Shown here: positions 45,728-53,840 of the stretch, in pieces
How the letters are laid out: each line of letters begins with the position of its first letter
Position numbering within the stretch: the first letter of the stretch is position 1
Program-made: the position numbers and the translations under genes
Notes under the pieces: model-generated
The model's database searches: none
What the model was told of the DNA's origin: nothing
What the model saw: only the letters and a program-made list of their open reading frames with translations
NCBI GenBank assembly: GCA_049578985.1
Contig: JBAUMZ010000176.1
Location: 1-64,000, forward strand
Direction: 5' to 3'
Origin: TH5896 sp049578985
GTDB taxonomy: Archaea; Thermoproteota; Nitrososphaeria; Nitrososphaerales; Nitrososphaeraceae
DNA length: 64,000 nucleotides

Positions 45728-46130
45728 CGAGCCACCTAATCTATTCATTATGTTAGGATACAATGAAAACGAAAATTAAATTCAAGGGAACATAATATGT
45801 TCTAATGTTCACATTGATTATAACAGCGAACACATCGGTTTCTGTTTACCATGGTAATGGTTCAACTTGGAATTATCGTATTACTGGCAGTAGTCTTATT
45901 TGAGGTTTCATTTACATTTAGCTATCACACTATTCTCATACGAGCTATAATCACAAGCAGCTTCTTCCAAAGTACGTAGGAATCTCATATTTTATGTTCA
46001 GTGGAGCGCAAGATATGAACATCAGACCGTTCTGCAGTGCACTGACGTTTCCTATTGCCATATTATCAAACTTGGAAACTTCCTTGTCTAGCAACGAAAG
46101 ACCTTTTGACTTCTCTACGTGGGAAGAAAT
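45728..46130. other. Intergenic stretch with a possible hydrophobic peptide
   Basis: A frame from ATG 45851 to TAG 45977-45979 encodes 42 residues (MVMVQLGIIVLLAVVLFEVS...), which could be a small membrane peptide. Nothing else supported. Confidence 0.3.
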
Positions 46131-46361
46131 TCAGCTTTCGCCAGCATCCTTGCTTAATTTAGAGGAGGTTTTTTTGATTGAAGCATCAATCCGGTCTTGC
46201 TTATGCTGTTGAATAATTTTGTTCTTGTTTCCGCTTTCTCCTAAGTTAACCCTTTTTACACCGTTTCCTGTCCATGCAACACCTAGTACTGTTTTTCCAA
46301 AAACCAGTGCCATTGCTACGACAGAACCTATTATAACACCAACAATTATTGCTGTGTCCAA
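46131..46361 (-). CDS. Small membrane-anchored protein
   Basis: 76 residues. One N-terminal helix (IIVGVIIGSVVAMALVFGKT) precedes a cytosolic polar part (NGVKRVNLGESGNKNKIIQQ HKQD). Composition is typical of small single-span proteins; no family recognised. Confidence 0.45.
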   Translation of the reverse strand: MDTAIIVGVIIGSVVAMALVFGKTVLGVAWTGNGVKRVNLGESGNKNKIIQQHKQDRIDASIKKTSSKLSKDAGES

Positions 46362-46629
46362 TCAGGTCCCTTACTATTACTTATACCCGGTCCCATAGAG
46401 AGATATATAGATTGCTGGTTAGTTTAAATAGTGATTTTTCACATTTGAATTAATGGGTTAGTTGACCTTAGACTGTCCAAGAATGCTTCTTACTATTATG
46501 GTGTCATCTTCTTAATTGTGCTTATGCCCTTTAGCATAGATTCCTGTAAATGGCCAATGAACTTACAAAAATGATTAGATGAATGTCACCCAAACCTCAA
46601 ATTATTGTCATTAAGAAAAGCAAATCTTT

Positions 46630-47187
46630 TCAGTCGAGGCCTAAGATCAAATTATCAGGATCACCACTTAACACCTTGATGCCACGTTCTCGCCCATTGA
46701 TTATCGCATAGGTAAAGCTCCATAATCCTCTTAGATTTTTATCAATTTTACAATCCTCTCCGAAGTATGCTCTTACCTCAGGATTCATATCGAACGCACA
46801 CTTAACTGCTGCAAAATAATTCACCCTTTGACGATTTCTAAGATTAATTGTAACTGTCGCAGAATTCGTGATTGTCTCGCATATCCTCGTGAAAGCCCTC
46901 GTGACTACTTCTGATGATATTTTTCGTCCATTACCGTAAACCTCACTGTAACAATCGGTACAAAGTCTAATTTTTCGTCTAGATAATCCAAAATTGTAGT
47001 AATAATTCATTTCATATAGGCAACACTGACATATTTTGAGATCACAGTAATGACATGTAATTCCCTCATGGGGGGATACAATGTCGTGATTTAATGTATG
47101 TTCGTTATTTTTACGATAGCTGGCATCAGAATAATTTTGCTGCTCTTGTTCATAGCTGCTACGCTCACTCTCATGAATCTCGACCAA
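46630..47187 (-). CDS. Hypothetical Cys-rich protein
   Basis: 185 residues, ATG start. A Cys-rich segment at residues 45-80 reads ITCHYCDLKICQCCLYEMNY then a second knuckle LCTDCYSEVYG; this suggests a zinc-binding N-terminal domain. The C-terminal half (residues 85-185) is a soluble domain with AFTRICETITNSATVTINLR, YFGEDCKIDKNLRGLWSFTY and IINGRERGIKVLSG. Family not recognised. It is isolated. Confidence 0.5.
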   Translation of the reverse strand: MVEIHESERSSYEQEQQNYSDASYRKNNEHTLNHDIVSPHEGITCHYCDLKICQCCLYEMNYYYNFGLSRRKIRLCTDCYSEVYGNGRKISSEVVTRAFTRICETITNSATVTINLRNRQRVNYFAAVKCAFDMNPEVRAYFGEDCKIDKNLRGLWSFTYAIINGRERGIKVLSGDPDNLILGLD

Positions 47188-47565
47188 GGGTAAATTAGCA
47201 ATTCATTGAGAATATTAATTATAGTATATATCGTGTAGTTTTACATGCGTGTATAAATTTATTGAGTTTTATATGGGGTGGCCCGTCCTTTGGTTCGGTC
47301 CGGTTCCTGTGTTAAGCTTACATGCCCACAGCATTACGTATTTCTTACTCGCCACCTAACCGCATTTTGAACTACGATCCTACATCTTCAACTTAACGAT
47401 AGCATATCTCGTCCAAAAAAGTTGAATTTTGTACCTATAGTCCTTTTATCACATCTTTAGCTCCCCCGTTTCACAGGAGTTAATGGATTCTATGTTTAAT
47501 AGATACAAGTCCGCACAGTTTTTAGGTGGGATCTCACGCATTCAACTTGTGAGACTTTGATTTTC
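47188..47565. other. Intergenic stretch with a stem-loop
   Basis: TCTCAC ... GTGAGA (47532-47554, 11-base loop) lies 12 bases before the ATG at 47566 and may influence its expression. No gene is seen. Confidence 0.4.
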
Positions 47566-47730
47566 ATGTGTGAATATTGTAGCACGAGAAGAGGTAAAGA
47601 ATGTGATGTATGCTTAGGAGTAATAGTCTGTGAAATGCATATGCAGATACACGAACAAAGTCAAGAGCACAAATATCATTTGCGGCGCTTACTCGAACTG
47701 CAACTTCCTTTGGATACTAAATCCTCGTAG
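47566..47730 (+). CDS. 54-residue zinc-finger protein
   Basis: ATG 47566 to TAG 47728-47730. The sequence MCEYCSTRRGKECDVCLGVI, VCEMHMQIHEQSQEHKYH shows C-x2-C, C-x2-C, then C-x2-H and H-x-H, a cross-brace of two zinc sites (B-box-like spacing). The remaining tail is a helix LRRLLELQLPLD. B-box and similar domains mediate protein contacts. Upstream lies a stem-loop (47532-47554). No family recognised. Confidence 0.55.
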   Translation: MCEYCSTRRGKECDVCLGVIVCEMHMQIHEQSQEHKYHLRRLLELQLPLDTKSS

Positions 47731-47809
47731 TCTCCCAAATTAGTTAAAATTTAACAATTAAGGTTGATTATGATCCCCTTTATTTTGGTATCTAATATCA
47801 TTAGGCACA

Positions 47810-47974
47810 ATGATCATTAACGATTTATCCCACAGGAACCATGACCACGTACTAACGGGAACGAAAAAACCTTATCGAAGAAGAAGAGGACGGAGGGAGG
47901 ACGGAAAATTGAATGATGCAGACGAGGATGAGAATATGCTAGTGAAGCTGACGATTCCCCAGATAAATAGTTGA
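47810..47974 (+). CDS. Possible 54-residue Arg-rich protein
   Basis: ATG 47810 to TGA 47972-47974: a basic patch (KKPYRRRRGRREDGKLND), then an acidic patch and LVKLTIPQINS. Could be a nucleic-acid-binding tail or a fragment. Low support. Confidence 0.3.
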   Translation: MIINDLSHRNHDHVLTGTKKPYRRRRGRREDGKLNDADEDENMLVKLTIPQINS

Positions 47975-48026
47975 ACTGCAGCTCCACAATCTGAAAATCT
48001 AGACACAGATAAAATCATTTACTTAT

Positions 48027-48203
48027 CTATAGTAGTATTCTCTGTTCTTCTATGTAAACTTGACAATATTCACAATTAGAATCAAGCTGTACGATAGTTC
48101 CATCCTCCGTTACGTGATACGCTAGATGAAAGGATGCAGAGTGAATATCCTCCAGGATTATACATGCCATTTTATCTTCTACTCCTGCACAGATATCTGA
48201 CAT
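48027..48203 (-). CDS. 58-residue protein with a CEYC motif
   Basis: ATG 48203 to TAG (48027-48029). The product MSDICAGVEDKMACIILEDI, HLAYHVTEDGTIVQLDSN, CEYCQVYIEEQRILL contains four Cys, including a C-x2-C knuckle. Start and composition look real, with an AT-rich upstream region. Function unknown. Confidence 0.45.
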   Translation of the reverse strand: MSDICAGVEDKMACIILEDIHSASFHLAYHVTEDGTIVQLDSNCEYCQVYIEEQRILL

Positions 48204-48307
48204 TCTATCCCTGTATTTCGTTCATATTATAAAAAGGATTTTGAATATAGATACTATAAAACAATATCAGCTCAATATAAATAGACAATAGCTGAGTTAT
48301 TCTGAGC

Positions 48308-48562
48308 ATGCTGGGTCTCAAAATGGGAGTACAGTCACGCGCTATAAACCATGAACAGGAGGAAGCAGAAAAATACCCAAGATATTCAGAAAATATGAGG
48401 CTCGGCTGTCACGAATGTGATAACGACGACGATCTGGATTGTAAGACCTTGAATAGGGAAGAGGATCTAGACATGTCATTCCAATCAGAAGAATCTAGAC
48501 AGAAAGGGGCTACATCTTTGAAATTCTTAACCTCCTTAAAAGAGATCCAGATGTATCAGTAG
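48308..48562 (+). CDS. Hypothetical acidic protein, possibly frameshifted
   Basis: The frame holds LGCHECDNDDDLDCKTLNRE, with a C-x2-C and a further Cys, then an acidic tail. At about 48520 another frame continues EILNLLKRDPDVSVDTVEVG, LHEDRGLRR to TAG near 48612, and looks more protein-like, so a frameshift may divide one gene. No family known. Confidence 0.3.
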   Translation: MLGLKMGVQSRAINHEQEEAEKYPRYSENMRLGCHECDNDDDLDCKTLNREEDLDMSFQSEESRQKGATSLKFLTSLKEIQMYQ

Positions 48563-49038
48563 ACACTGTTGAAGTAGGAGCATTGCATGAAGATAGAGGC
48601 CTTAGACGATAGAGACTTTTCCACAAATGAGTAATAAATACTTCTAGATTACACATAGAAGCAGAAGCAACTAAAATAGTGTTTCTAAAAAATACTTCAT
48701 TAGTAGTGTCGTTATAGCACGACAAACTGAACGTAATCTGTGTCGTTGTTTGATAGTTATTAAGGTACGGGTTCCCTCAGTGCTCAACGTCTCAGCCGTA
48801 TTGTGATATTCTGATTAATAACAAAATAAATATCATGAGGGTCAACGATTAGGTCTATCGCCACCATCTAGCATCTTCTTCGATACGTCTATCTTAGTTT
48901 TTGTTAACTCGTTCTCTCTTACTGTCCGCTACCACATCTGACATTACTATCGTAAACATTATTATCGTCAAAGCAATGACTTCCACAACCATACCCTAAA
49001 TCCAAATGTTCGAAGAATTTTAAAGCCAATTTATTATG
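48563..49038. other. Intergenic stretch with a possible 32-residue membrane peptide
   Basis: On the minus strand, ATG 48992 to TAA 48894-48896 encodes MVVEVIALTIIMFTIVMSDV and a basic tail, perhaps a single-span peptide. Nothing else seen. Confidence 0.3.
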
Positions 49039-49857
49039 CTAATAACCGGTAAATTCTTCAATCTTTATCCTTTCGTCTGGAATTCGTAAATCATCTTGTA
49101 AGAGCTTCTGCATCGCCTTTAGCATACCAGGCGGTCCACAAATGTAGAATATTGAATCTTCCAACTCATCGCTGGTCATATATTTAGTTAGCATTTCCTT
49201 ATTTATGAAACCACTCTCACCTTTCCAATCCCCCCCAGACGCTTCGGCTATGCTTGAGGAAGATTCTCCCTGACCTTCACCCGTAATAGTATAGATGACC
49301 TTTAGATTGTTATTTGTTTTAGCACATTGATCAAAATCCGATCTATAAAGGATATTCTCCTCATTTCTGTTCGAATCAAACATTACAATTCTTATTGGTA
49401 AGCAATTGTCTGCCGCATATTTTACCATGCTTCTAAACGGAGTAACTCCTATGCCACCGGACAGAAATACAACACGTTTAGAATTGACGTCTTCAGGTAG
49501 TACAAAGCTTCCTACTGGAGCTGTAATCTTAATTGGAGTCCCAATTTCTAACTTCGCAAGCTTCTTTTTGAACGGCGTATCCCTTATCCTTGTACTAATC
49601 AAGATGAATTCCTCTTCAGTAGGAGATGAAGCAATCGTAAAGGATCGCACAGGTCCCTCTATGTCCTCCTTAGTTCCAAGATCCATAGCGGCATACTGTC
49701 CAGCTTTGAAATCCAAATAATGATTCTCCTGTTGAATATCTTTTCGACCTAGTTTAAATGACATTATATCAGTACTTGGATGTGACGTTATTTCTAACAA
49801 TTTTAGTTGAAACTTTGATGGTCTAATAGACAAGCATACTTCACCGTCTATCGTCAA
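49039..49857 (-). CDS. FAD/NAD(P)-dependent ferredoxin reductase-like protein
   Basis: 272 residues with the FNR two-domain fold. The FAD domain has DFKAGQYAAMDLG, then PVRSFTIASSPTEEEF (R-x-[FY]-[ST]-x-x-S). The NAD(P) domain has VVFLSGGIGVTPFRSMVKYA and the C-terminal CGPPGMLKAMQKLLQDD. It transfers electrons between NAD(P)H and a one-electron carrier. The Rieske ferredoxin gene lies 100 bases upstream on the same strand and is a likely partner, suggesting a reductase-ferredoxin module. Start ATG at 49857 (TTG-rich region), internal start unlikely. Confidence 0.9.
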   Translation of the reverse strand: MTIDGEVCLSIRPSKFQLKLLEITSHPSTDIMSFKLGRKDIQQENHYLDFKAGQYAAMDLGTKEDIEGPVRSFTIASSPTEEEFILISTRIRDTPFKKKLAKLEIGTPIKITAPVGSFVLPEDVNSKRVVFLSGGIGVTPFRSMVKYAADNCLPIRIVMFDSNRNEENILYRSDFDQCAKTNNNLKVIYTITGEGQGESSSSIAEASGGDWKGESGFINKEMLTKYMTSDELEDSIFYICGPPGMLKAMQKLLQDDLRIPDERIKIEEFTGY

Positions 49858-49957
49858 TATGTGGTATTACTAATATAATCATGACCACATCACATGTCTC
49901 ATCAAATCTACAATAGCTCTCATTTGTTTGTTCATTAATAAAATCAATATGGTAATG

Positions 49958-50266
49958 CTAAGCTTCTACATAGACGGAATCATTTTCTACCGTAACCCTG
50001 TATGATCCTAGCGGCTCTAATTTCTGAGGAAACCAGTTCAAATTGCCTGTTGTAACATCCCACTTCGAGCCATGCCATGGACATGTTAGCTCGCTACCAT
50101 TAAGCTCACCTTCATGAAGCTCTGCACCTTGGTGAGGGCAGGTATTGCTTGTAGCATAATACTTCCCTTGAACATTTGCTACCAAAATATCTTTGTCGCC
50201 AGCTACAACATGTGTCATTTTTCCTTCAGGAATTTCAGAAATATTTCCTACATTAATCTTTGCCAT
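49958..50266 (-). CDS. Rieske [2Fe-2S] ferredoxin
   Basis: 102 residues. The cluster ligands are in CPHQGAELHEG (Cys43, His45) and CPWHGSKWDVTTG (Cys62, His65), the Rieske C-x-H ... C-x2-H signature. No membrane or Tat signal is visible, so it is a soluble, Rieske-type ferredoxin (BphF-like) that passes electrons from a reductase to an oxygenase or other acceptor. FNR-like gene follows, DUF1404-like membrane protein gene precedes, all on the minus strand. Confidence 0.93.
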   Translation of the reverse strand: MAKINVGNISEIPEGKMTHVVAGDKDILVANVQGKYYATSNTCPHQGAELHEGELNGSELTCPWHGSKWDVTTGNLNWFPQKLEPLGSYRVTVENDSVYVEA

Positions 50267-50327
50267 ACCCTTGGTGTACTTTGTAACACTTGTACATATA
50301 ACTTTCTTACTATTTCATTAGCAAGAA

Positions 50328-51044
50328 TCATGTATCGCCACCAGACGTAGAAGTATTTATGTGAAACATCGTGCGTCGAATCAGATAAGTGGGCAGTATT
50401 ACTAGTAAAAGTATGACAAAGGATATGATCATGTAAATACCTGCATTATGGTGGCTGTCTATAGAGTAAACCTGATAAATTTGATTGTCCGAAATAACAA
50501 GGATTAAACCACTAAAACCCATCATTCCGATTAGTAAAAATATTAGAAACAAGTTAAATGATTCTCCTAGAAGCCTTATTATCATGAACGTGGCCGCTCC
50601 GACCACAATAAATGAGAGGTGTTGCATAGCATGGACATATTCATGAGTCGAAGCGTAATCAAAAATTTGAGGTATATGCCATATAAAAATGAGAGAACCA
50701 GCAATAACTATCCAGCTCCAAGGATGTGTATTTAACTTGAAGATCGTTCGCAGGATTGCCTTCCAATATTGGATTGCCTTCCCAGTTGCCCTATAAGGAG
50801 GATGCTGGATTTCCGATTTAGTATCGTCCAAAGATTTCCTTTCAATGTTTATCATGAATTTCAAAATTCGCTCAGCAATACATACTGACAGGGCACCAAT
50901 AGAAAAGAACAGCATATGTTCTATAACCATGTGATTGCCCAGATCTCTTTCCAATTGTCCGAGTACTATTTCATTTAGTGATAATACAACAAGTAGTATG
51001 AAAACTATCAAAACTATCAAATCGTAAAAATGGAACACCTTCAA
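50328..51044 (-). CDS. DUF1404-like polytopic membrane protein
   Basis: 238 residues with seven predicted helices. Histidines lie on helices: NHMVIEHMLFFSIGALS, WHIPQIFDYA, and STHEYVHAMQHLSFIVVG; further His in SIDSHHNAG. His pairs in W-H-x-P-x-x-F ... H-x3-H resemble the CtaG/DUF1404 archaeal family that sits near terminal oxidase or copper genes and might bind haem b or Cu. It lies first of a three-gene set with Rieske ferredoxin and FNR, so a membrane redox role is likely by context. Family naming is from memory. Confidence 0.65.
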   Translation of the reverse strand: MKVFHFYDLIVLIVFILLVVLSLNEIVLGQLERDLGNHMVIEHMLFFSIGALSVCIAERILKFMINIERKSLDDTKSEIQHPPYRATGKAIQYWKAILRTIFKLNTHPWSWIVIAGSLIFIWHIPQIFDYASTHEYVHAMQHLSFIVVGAATFMIIRLLGESFNLFLIFLLIGMMGFSGLILVISDNQIYQVYSIDSHHNAGIYMIISFVILLLVILPTYLIRRTMFHINTSTSGGDT

Positions 51045-51179
51045 TTACCTAATCTTAATGTAACTTATTGCCTTTTTAATATATAGTACGTCGTGTTTCA
51101 ATCATTTAGTCAATAGCACTAGCATCTTATGAGCACTACGAATTCCAGACGTCAGAGTCGTGGTGTGAGAGAGCTTAAC

Positions 51180-51629
51180 TTAACAGGACTGCTCATAATG
51201 TAAAACCAAATTATTCAAGAAATGTTTCCAGCCTTCTTTATGATTATCATACATTTCATTTTTAGTACCAACAAATCCAGAATGTACCAAATCCACTCTA
51301 GTTCTATTATTGCCGATGTCCTTTAAATGCCATGTTACTGTAGTTCTAGGAAAGCCTGGGATATTCTTATAACTCCAAGTATATGAAATTCTTTTATTGG
51401 GATCAAACTCCAAAACCTGTCCTTCATGGTAAAAATCTTTATCTCGTTTATCAGAATTTCCTTTGTAAAAAGTGAATTGTACTCTTCCCCCCACCTTAGG
51501 ATCGAAGACCGCCAGATCTGGAAACCATTTTGTTAATTCCTTTGGATCTGTGATGGCTCTGAAGACTTTCTTTAGCGGAGCATCGACTACTATACTCATT
51601 TTTATCTCCTTATTGGGCTCGTTAATCAT
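51180..51629 (-). CDS. AHSA1/SRPBCC-family protein
   Basis: 149 residues in an START/Bet v1-like fold: IVVDAPLKKVFRAITDPKEL, TKWFPDLAVFDPKVGG, GQVLEFDPNKRISYTWSYKN, TRVDLVHSGFVG and KEGWKHFLNNL. These are the hallmarks of AHSA1 (activator of Hsp90 ATPase homolog 1) C-domain proteins, which bind hydrophobic ligands. Its start overlaps the end of the ArsR-type gene by 4 bases, and such ArsR-AHSA1 pairs are recurrent in bacteria and archaea, so they are co-regulated. A second SRPBCC is at 53003. Confidence 0.85.
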   Translation of the reverse strand: MINEPNKEIKMSIVVDAPLKKVFRAITDPKELTKWFPDLAVFDPKVGGRVQFTFYKGNSDKRDKDFYHEGQVLEFDPNKRISYTWSYKNIPGFPRTTVTWHLKDIGNNRTRVDLVHSGFVGTKNEMYDNHKEGWKHFLNNLVLHYEQSC

Positions 51630-51961
51630 TTTCTACTCCTTCTGCTTCGTTTCCTGTTTTTAATTTCCACATTTTCAACGTATTCTTTTAGGGAGTTCAA
51701 ACTATTACTCCACATCTTTTCAAAAAAGTCCTTTATTTCTGATGTTCCTTCTGGATTGACTATGTATAATCTCTTCTGCCCTTCCCTTTTTTCTGTTACC
51801 AGATCTGCATGCTTGAGTATACGTAGATGTGTGGATATAGCGGCTAAGGTCATATCGAAGTGTTCAGCTATTTCAGAGGGATACATATTCTTCTCTTTTA
51901 ACAATAAAAGTATGTGCCTTCTACTGTCATCTGAAAGAGCTTTCCACACCGATCCTCCCAT
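51626..51961 (-). CDS. ArsR-family transcriptional regulator
   Basis: 111 residues with the wHTH: WKALSDDSRRHILLLLKEKN, MYPSEIAEHFDMTLAAISTH, LRILKHADLVTEKREGQKRL. Lacks the metal-binding ELCVCDL-type Cys motif, so metal sensing is not expected; more likely it responds to a small ligand handled by the AHSA1 partner. The stop overlaps the AHSA1 start. Divergent from the SDR gene with only 97 bases between, so it probably controls both. Confidence 0.88.
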   Translation of the reverse strand: MGGSVWKALSDDSRRHILLLLKEKNMYPSEIAEHFDMTLAAISTHLRILKHADLVTEKREGQKRLYIVNPEGTSEIKDFFEKMWSNSLNSLKEYVENVEIKNRKRSRRSRK

Positions 51962-52058
51962 GTGATTATAACAGTCAAAGAACTATTTAAATACTTTATG
52001 GACTAAGATGATGGAATGAAGAGTAGCTTTCTATCTTTAGCAAGGATGGTGTAAGTAT
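51962..52058. promoter_or_regulatory. Divergent promoter region
   Basis: 97 bases between the ArsR gene (minus) and the SDR gene (plus) contain ACTATTTAAATACTTTATGG (about 51982-52002), AT-rich boxes for both directions. The ArsR protein is a reasonable candidate to bind here. This is inference from arrangement. Confidence 0.45.
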
Positions 52059-52814
52059 TTGAAACTATTAGGAAAGGTAGCAGTAATTACGGGAGGAAAC
52101 AGTGGTATTGGTTTAGCTATAGCTCATGAATTTAAGGTCCAAGGGGCGACAGTTGTTATTTTTGGAAGAAACAAAAATACATTGGATGATGCCTTTAATT
52201 CACTGGGAGTTGGGGCATTAAAGGTCTCAGGAGATGTAACAAATCTAGCAGACTTAGATAGACTTTATGAAGAAACAAATAATGAAATCGGGAAGATCGA
52301 TATCTTGGTAGCCAACGCAGGAATAGCAAAGTTCTCTAAAGTTGAAGATTTTACTGAAGCTTTATTTGATGAACTATGTGATATACATTTTAAAGGGGCT
52401 TTTTTTACAGTACAGAAAGCAATTCCATATTTTAATGATGGAGCGTCAGTTATACTTGTATCCGCAGCAGGGGCAACTACCATAGGTGTACCCCTGACTT
52501 CCGTGTATAATGCAGCAAAGGCAGCTGTTAGATCTCTTGCAAGAACTCTTTCTGCTGAGTTACTCGATAAAGGAATAAGAGTAAATGTTCTAACCCCCGG
52601 TTTGACAGAAACACCAATTCTTTCTCGTGATATTGGATTATCTTCAGAAGTGCGAGATAAGATAGCGGCTGATATTCTAACTAGAATACCTGTGAAAAGG
52701 TTGGGTAGCGCTGAAGAAATGGCTAAGGCAGCATTATTTCTTGCGTCTTCTGATTCATCATACTGTGTAGGTTCTGAGATTGTCGCAGATGGTGGATTGA
52801 CCGAAATACTCTAA
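52059..52814 (+). CDS. Short-chain dehydrogenase/reductase (SDR)
   Basis: 251 residues, TTG start (52059), preceded by no other start. Cofactor motif is ITGGNSGIGLAIAHEF (TGxxxGxG), followed by GRNKNTLDDAF (Arg suggests NADP). NAG motif is LVANAGIAKF. Catalytic Ser is in SVILVSAAGATT, and Tyr-Lys in SVYNAAKAAVRSL. C-terminal LGSAEEMAKAALFLAS, YCVGSEIVADGG is typical of FabG-like SDRs. It oxidises or reduces a small alcohol/ketone; substrate unknown. Divergent from the ArsR/AHSA1 pair, with possible shared control. Confidence 0.92.
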   Translation: MKLLGKVAVITGGNSGIGLAIAHEFKVQGATVVIFGRNKNTLDDAFNSLGVGALKVSGDVTNLADLDRLYEETNNEIGKIDILVANAGIAKFSKVEDFTEALFDELCDIHFKGAFFTVQKAIPYFNDGASVILVSAAGATTIGVPLTSVYNAAKAAVRSLARTLSAELLDKGIRVNVLTPGLTETPILSRDIGLSSEVRDKIAADILTRIPVKRLGSAEEMAKAALFLASSDSSYCVGSEIVADGGLTEIL

Positions 52815-53002
52815 TAGGTACATAAACATTGCAGTTAAACTATTTAAGAAATCTTTAAATATTGATATGCTGTTTGATATCTTGGATTCAATCGAAATGA
52901 CTATCTTGCCTTCGGTTCAATTGGAATTAAGCAAAACCCAAACAGAAACACAAACTCAACCTTTAATCCTTGACGTCAATAGGGAGAAGGAGAAAGTATA
53001 GA

Positions 53003-53428
53003 ATGGCTGACATACTACACAGGGTCGGGATAAATTCAACGCCAGAAAAAGTGTATTCTACAATAACATCAAAAAATGGATTAAGGAGTTGGTGGACTGT
53101 GGATGTAGATGGAGAATTTAGGGAATGCTCAGTGCTAATTTTTGGCTTTTATAATCGTACGGTTGTATTTAGGATGCATATTGATGAGCTCATTCCGAAT
53201 GAATCTATAAGTTGGACTTGTCTAGGCGATCCACCAGAATGGAAAGATACTCAACTTTCATGGAAAATAAAACAAAAAAATGAAAACCAAACAATTTTGT
53301 CATTTAGCCATACAGGATGGGGTTCCATTGAAGGAGAATATAGAATGTGTAATACAACCTGGGGGCACTTGATGATACTCCTCAAAGAATATGCTGAGAA
53401 AAATACAGTAAATCCATATTTTACGTAG
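53003..53428 (+). CDS. SRPBCC (AHSA1-like) ligand-binding protein
   Basis: I choose ATG 53003 (MADILHRVGINSTPEKVYST); the longer start at 52970 adds a basic leader. The family pattern is ITSKNGLRSWWTVDVDGEFR, VFRMHIDELIPNESISWTCL and SFSHTGWGSIEGEYRMCNT, with TWGHLMILLKEYAEK. It would bind a hydrophobic ligand in the Bet v1 cavity. It follows the SDR, separated by 190 bases, in the same orientation. Confidence 0.82.
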   Translation: MADILHRVGINSTPEKVYSTITSKNGLRSWWTVDVDGEFRECSVLIFGFYNRTVVFRMHIDELIPNESISWTCLGDPPEWKDTQLSWKIKQKNENQTILSFSHTGWGSIEGEYRMCNTTWGHLMILLKEYAEKNTVNPYFT

Positions 53429-53840
53429 AACGAATTGAATTATTGTTTATGATAGTCAACTTTGTTAATATTCGATACCCACCCTAAATTGACAATGTTG
53501 TCAGATCTTGTTTTGGCAGTCACTCTGAAGGCATAGCATACAACCCTGAAAATCAGATGATGCAGTTCAGCCATTCAAGGAGATCGTCTATCAATCCTCT
53601 ATGGCGTTGACTCCAAGTTTTGGGACTCCAAAGGTTATCGCATATGACCCTGATCACGCAATACCAACGACGAACCATTTTAATTAGAACTCAAACCATA
53701 CACATGCTGTTTTTGCAACCATTATTATAATGAAGTGCAGATTTATGAGCATTATACGCGCTTCAAGAGCGAAATAGCATAGGTTTTCCCATTGTTGTAC
53801 CGCCAGCTAGCTAACTAATTATGGTTTCGAAGTATATGGC
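53429..53840. other. Intergenic stretch with a third YVTN blade scrap
   Basis: At 53524-53610 the plus frame reads EGIAYNPENQMMQFSH, which resembles 'x-G-I-A-Y-N-P-x-N-x-x-M-Y-V', the start of a YVTN blade, and stops at TGA. About 53630-53690 has KVIAYDPDHAIPTTNH, perhaps another blade start. Both are likely remnants. Nothing else seen. Confidence 0.35.
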
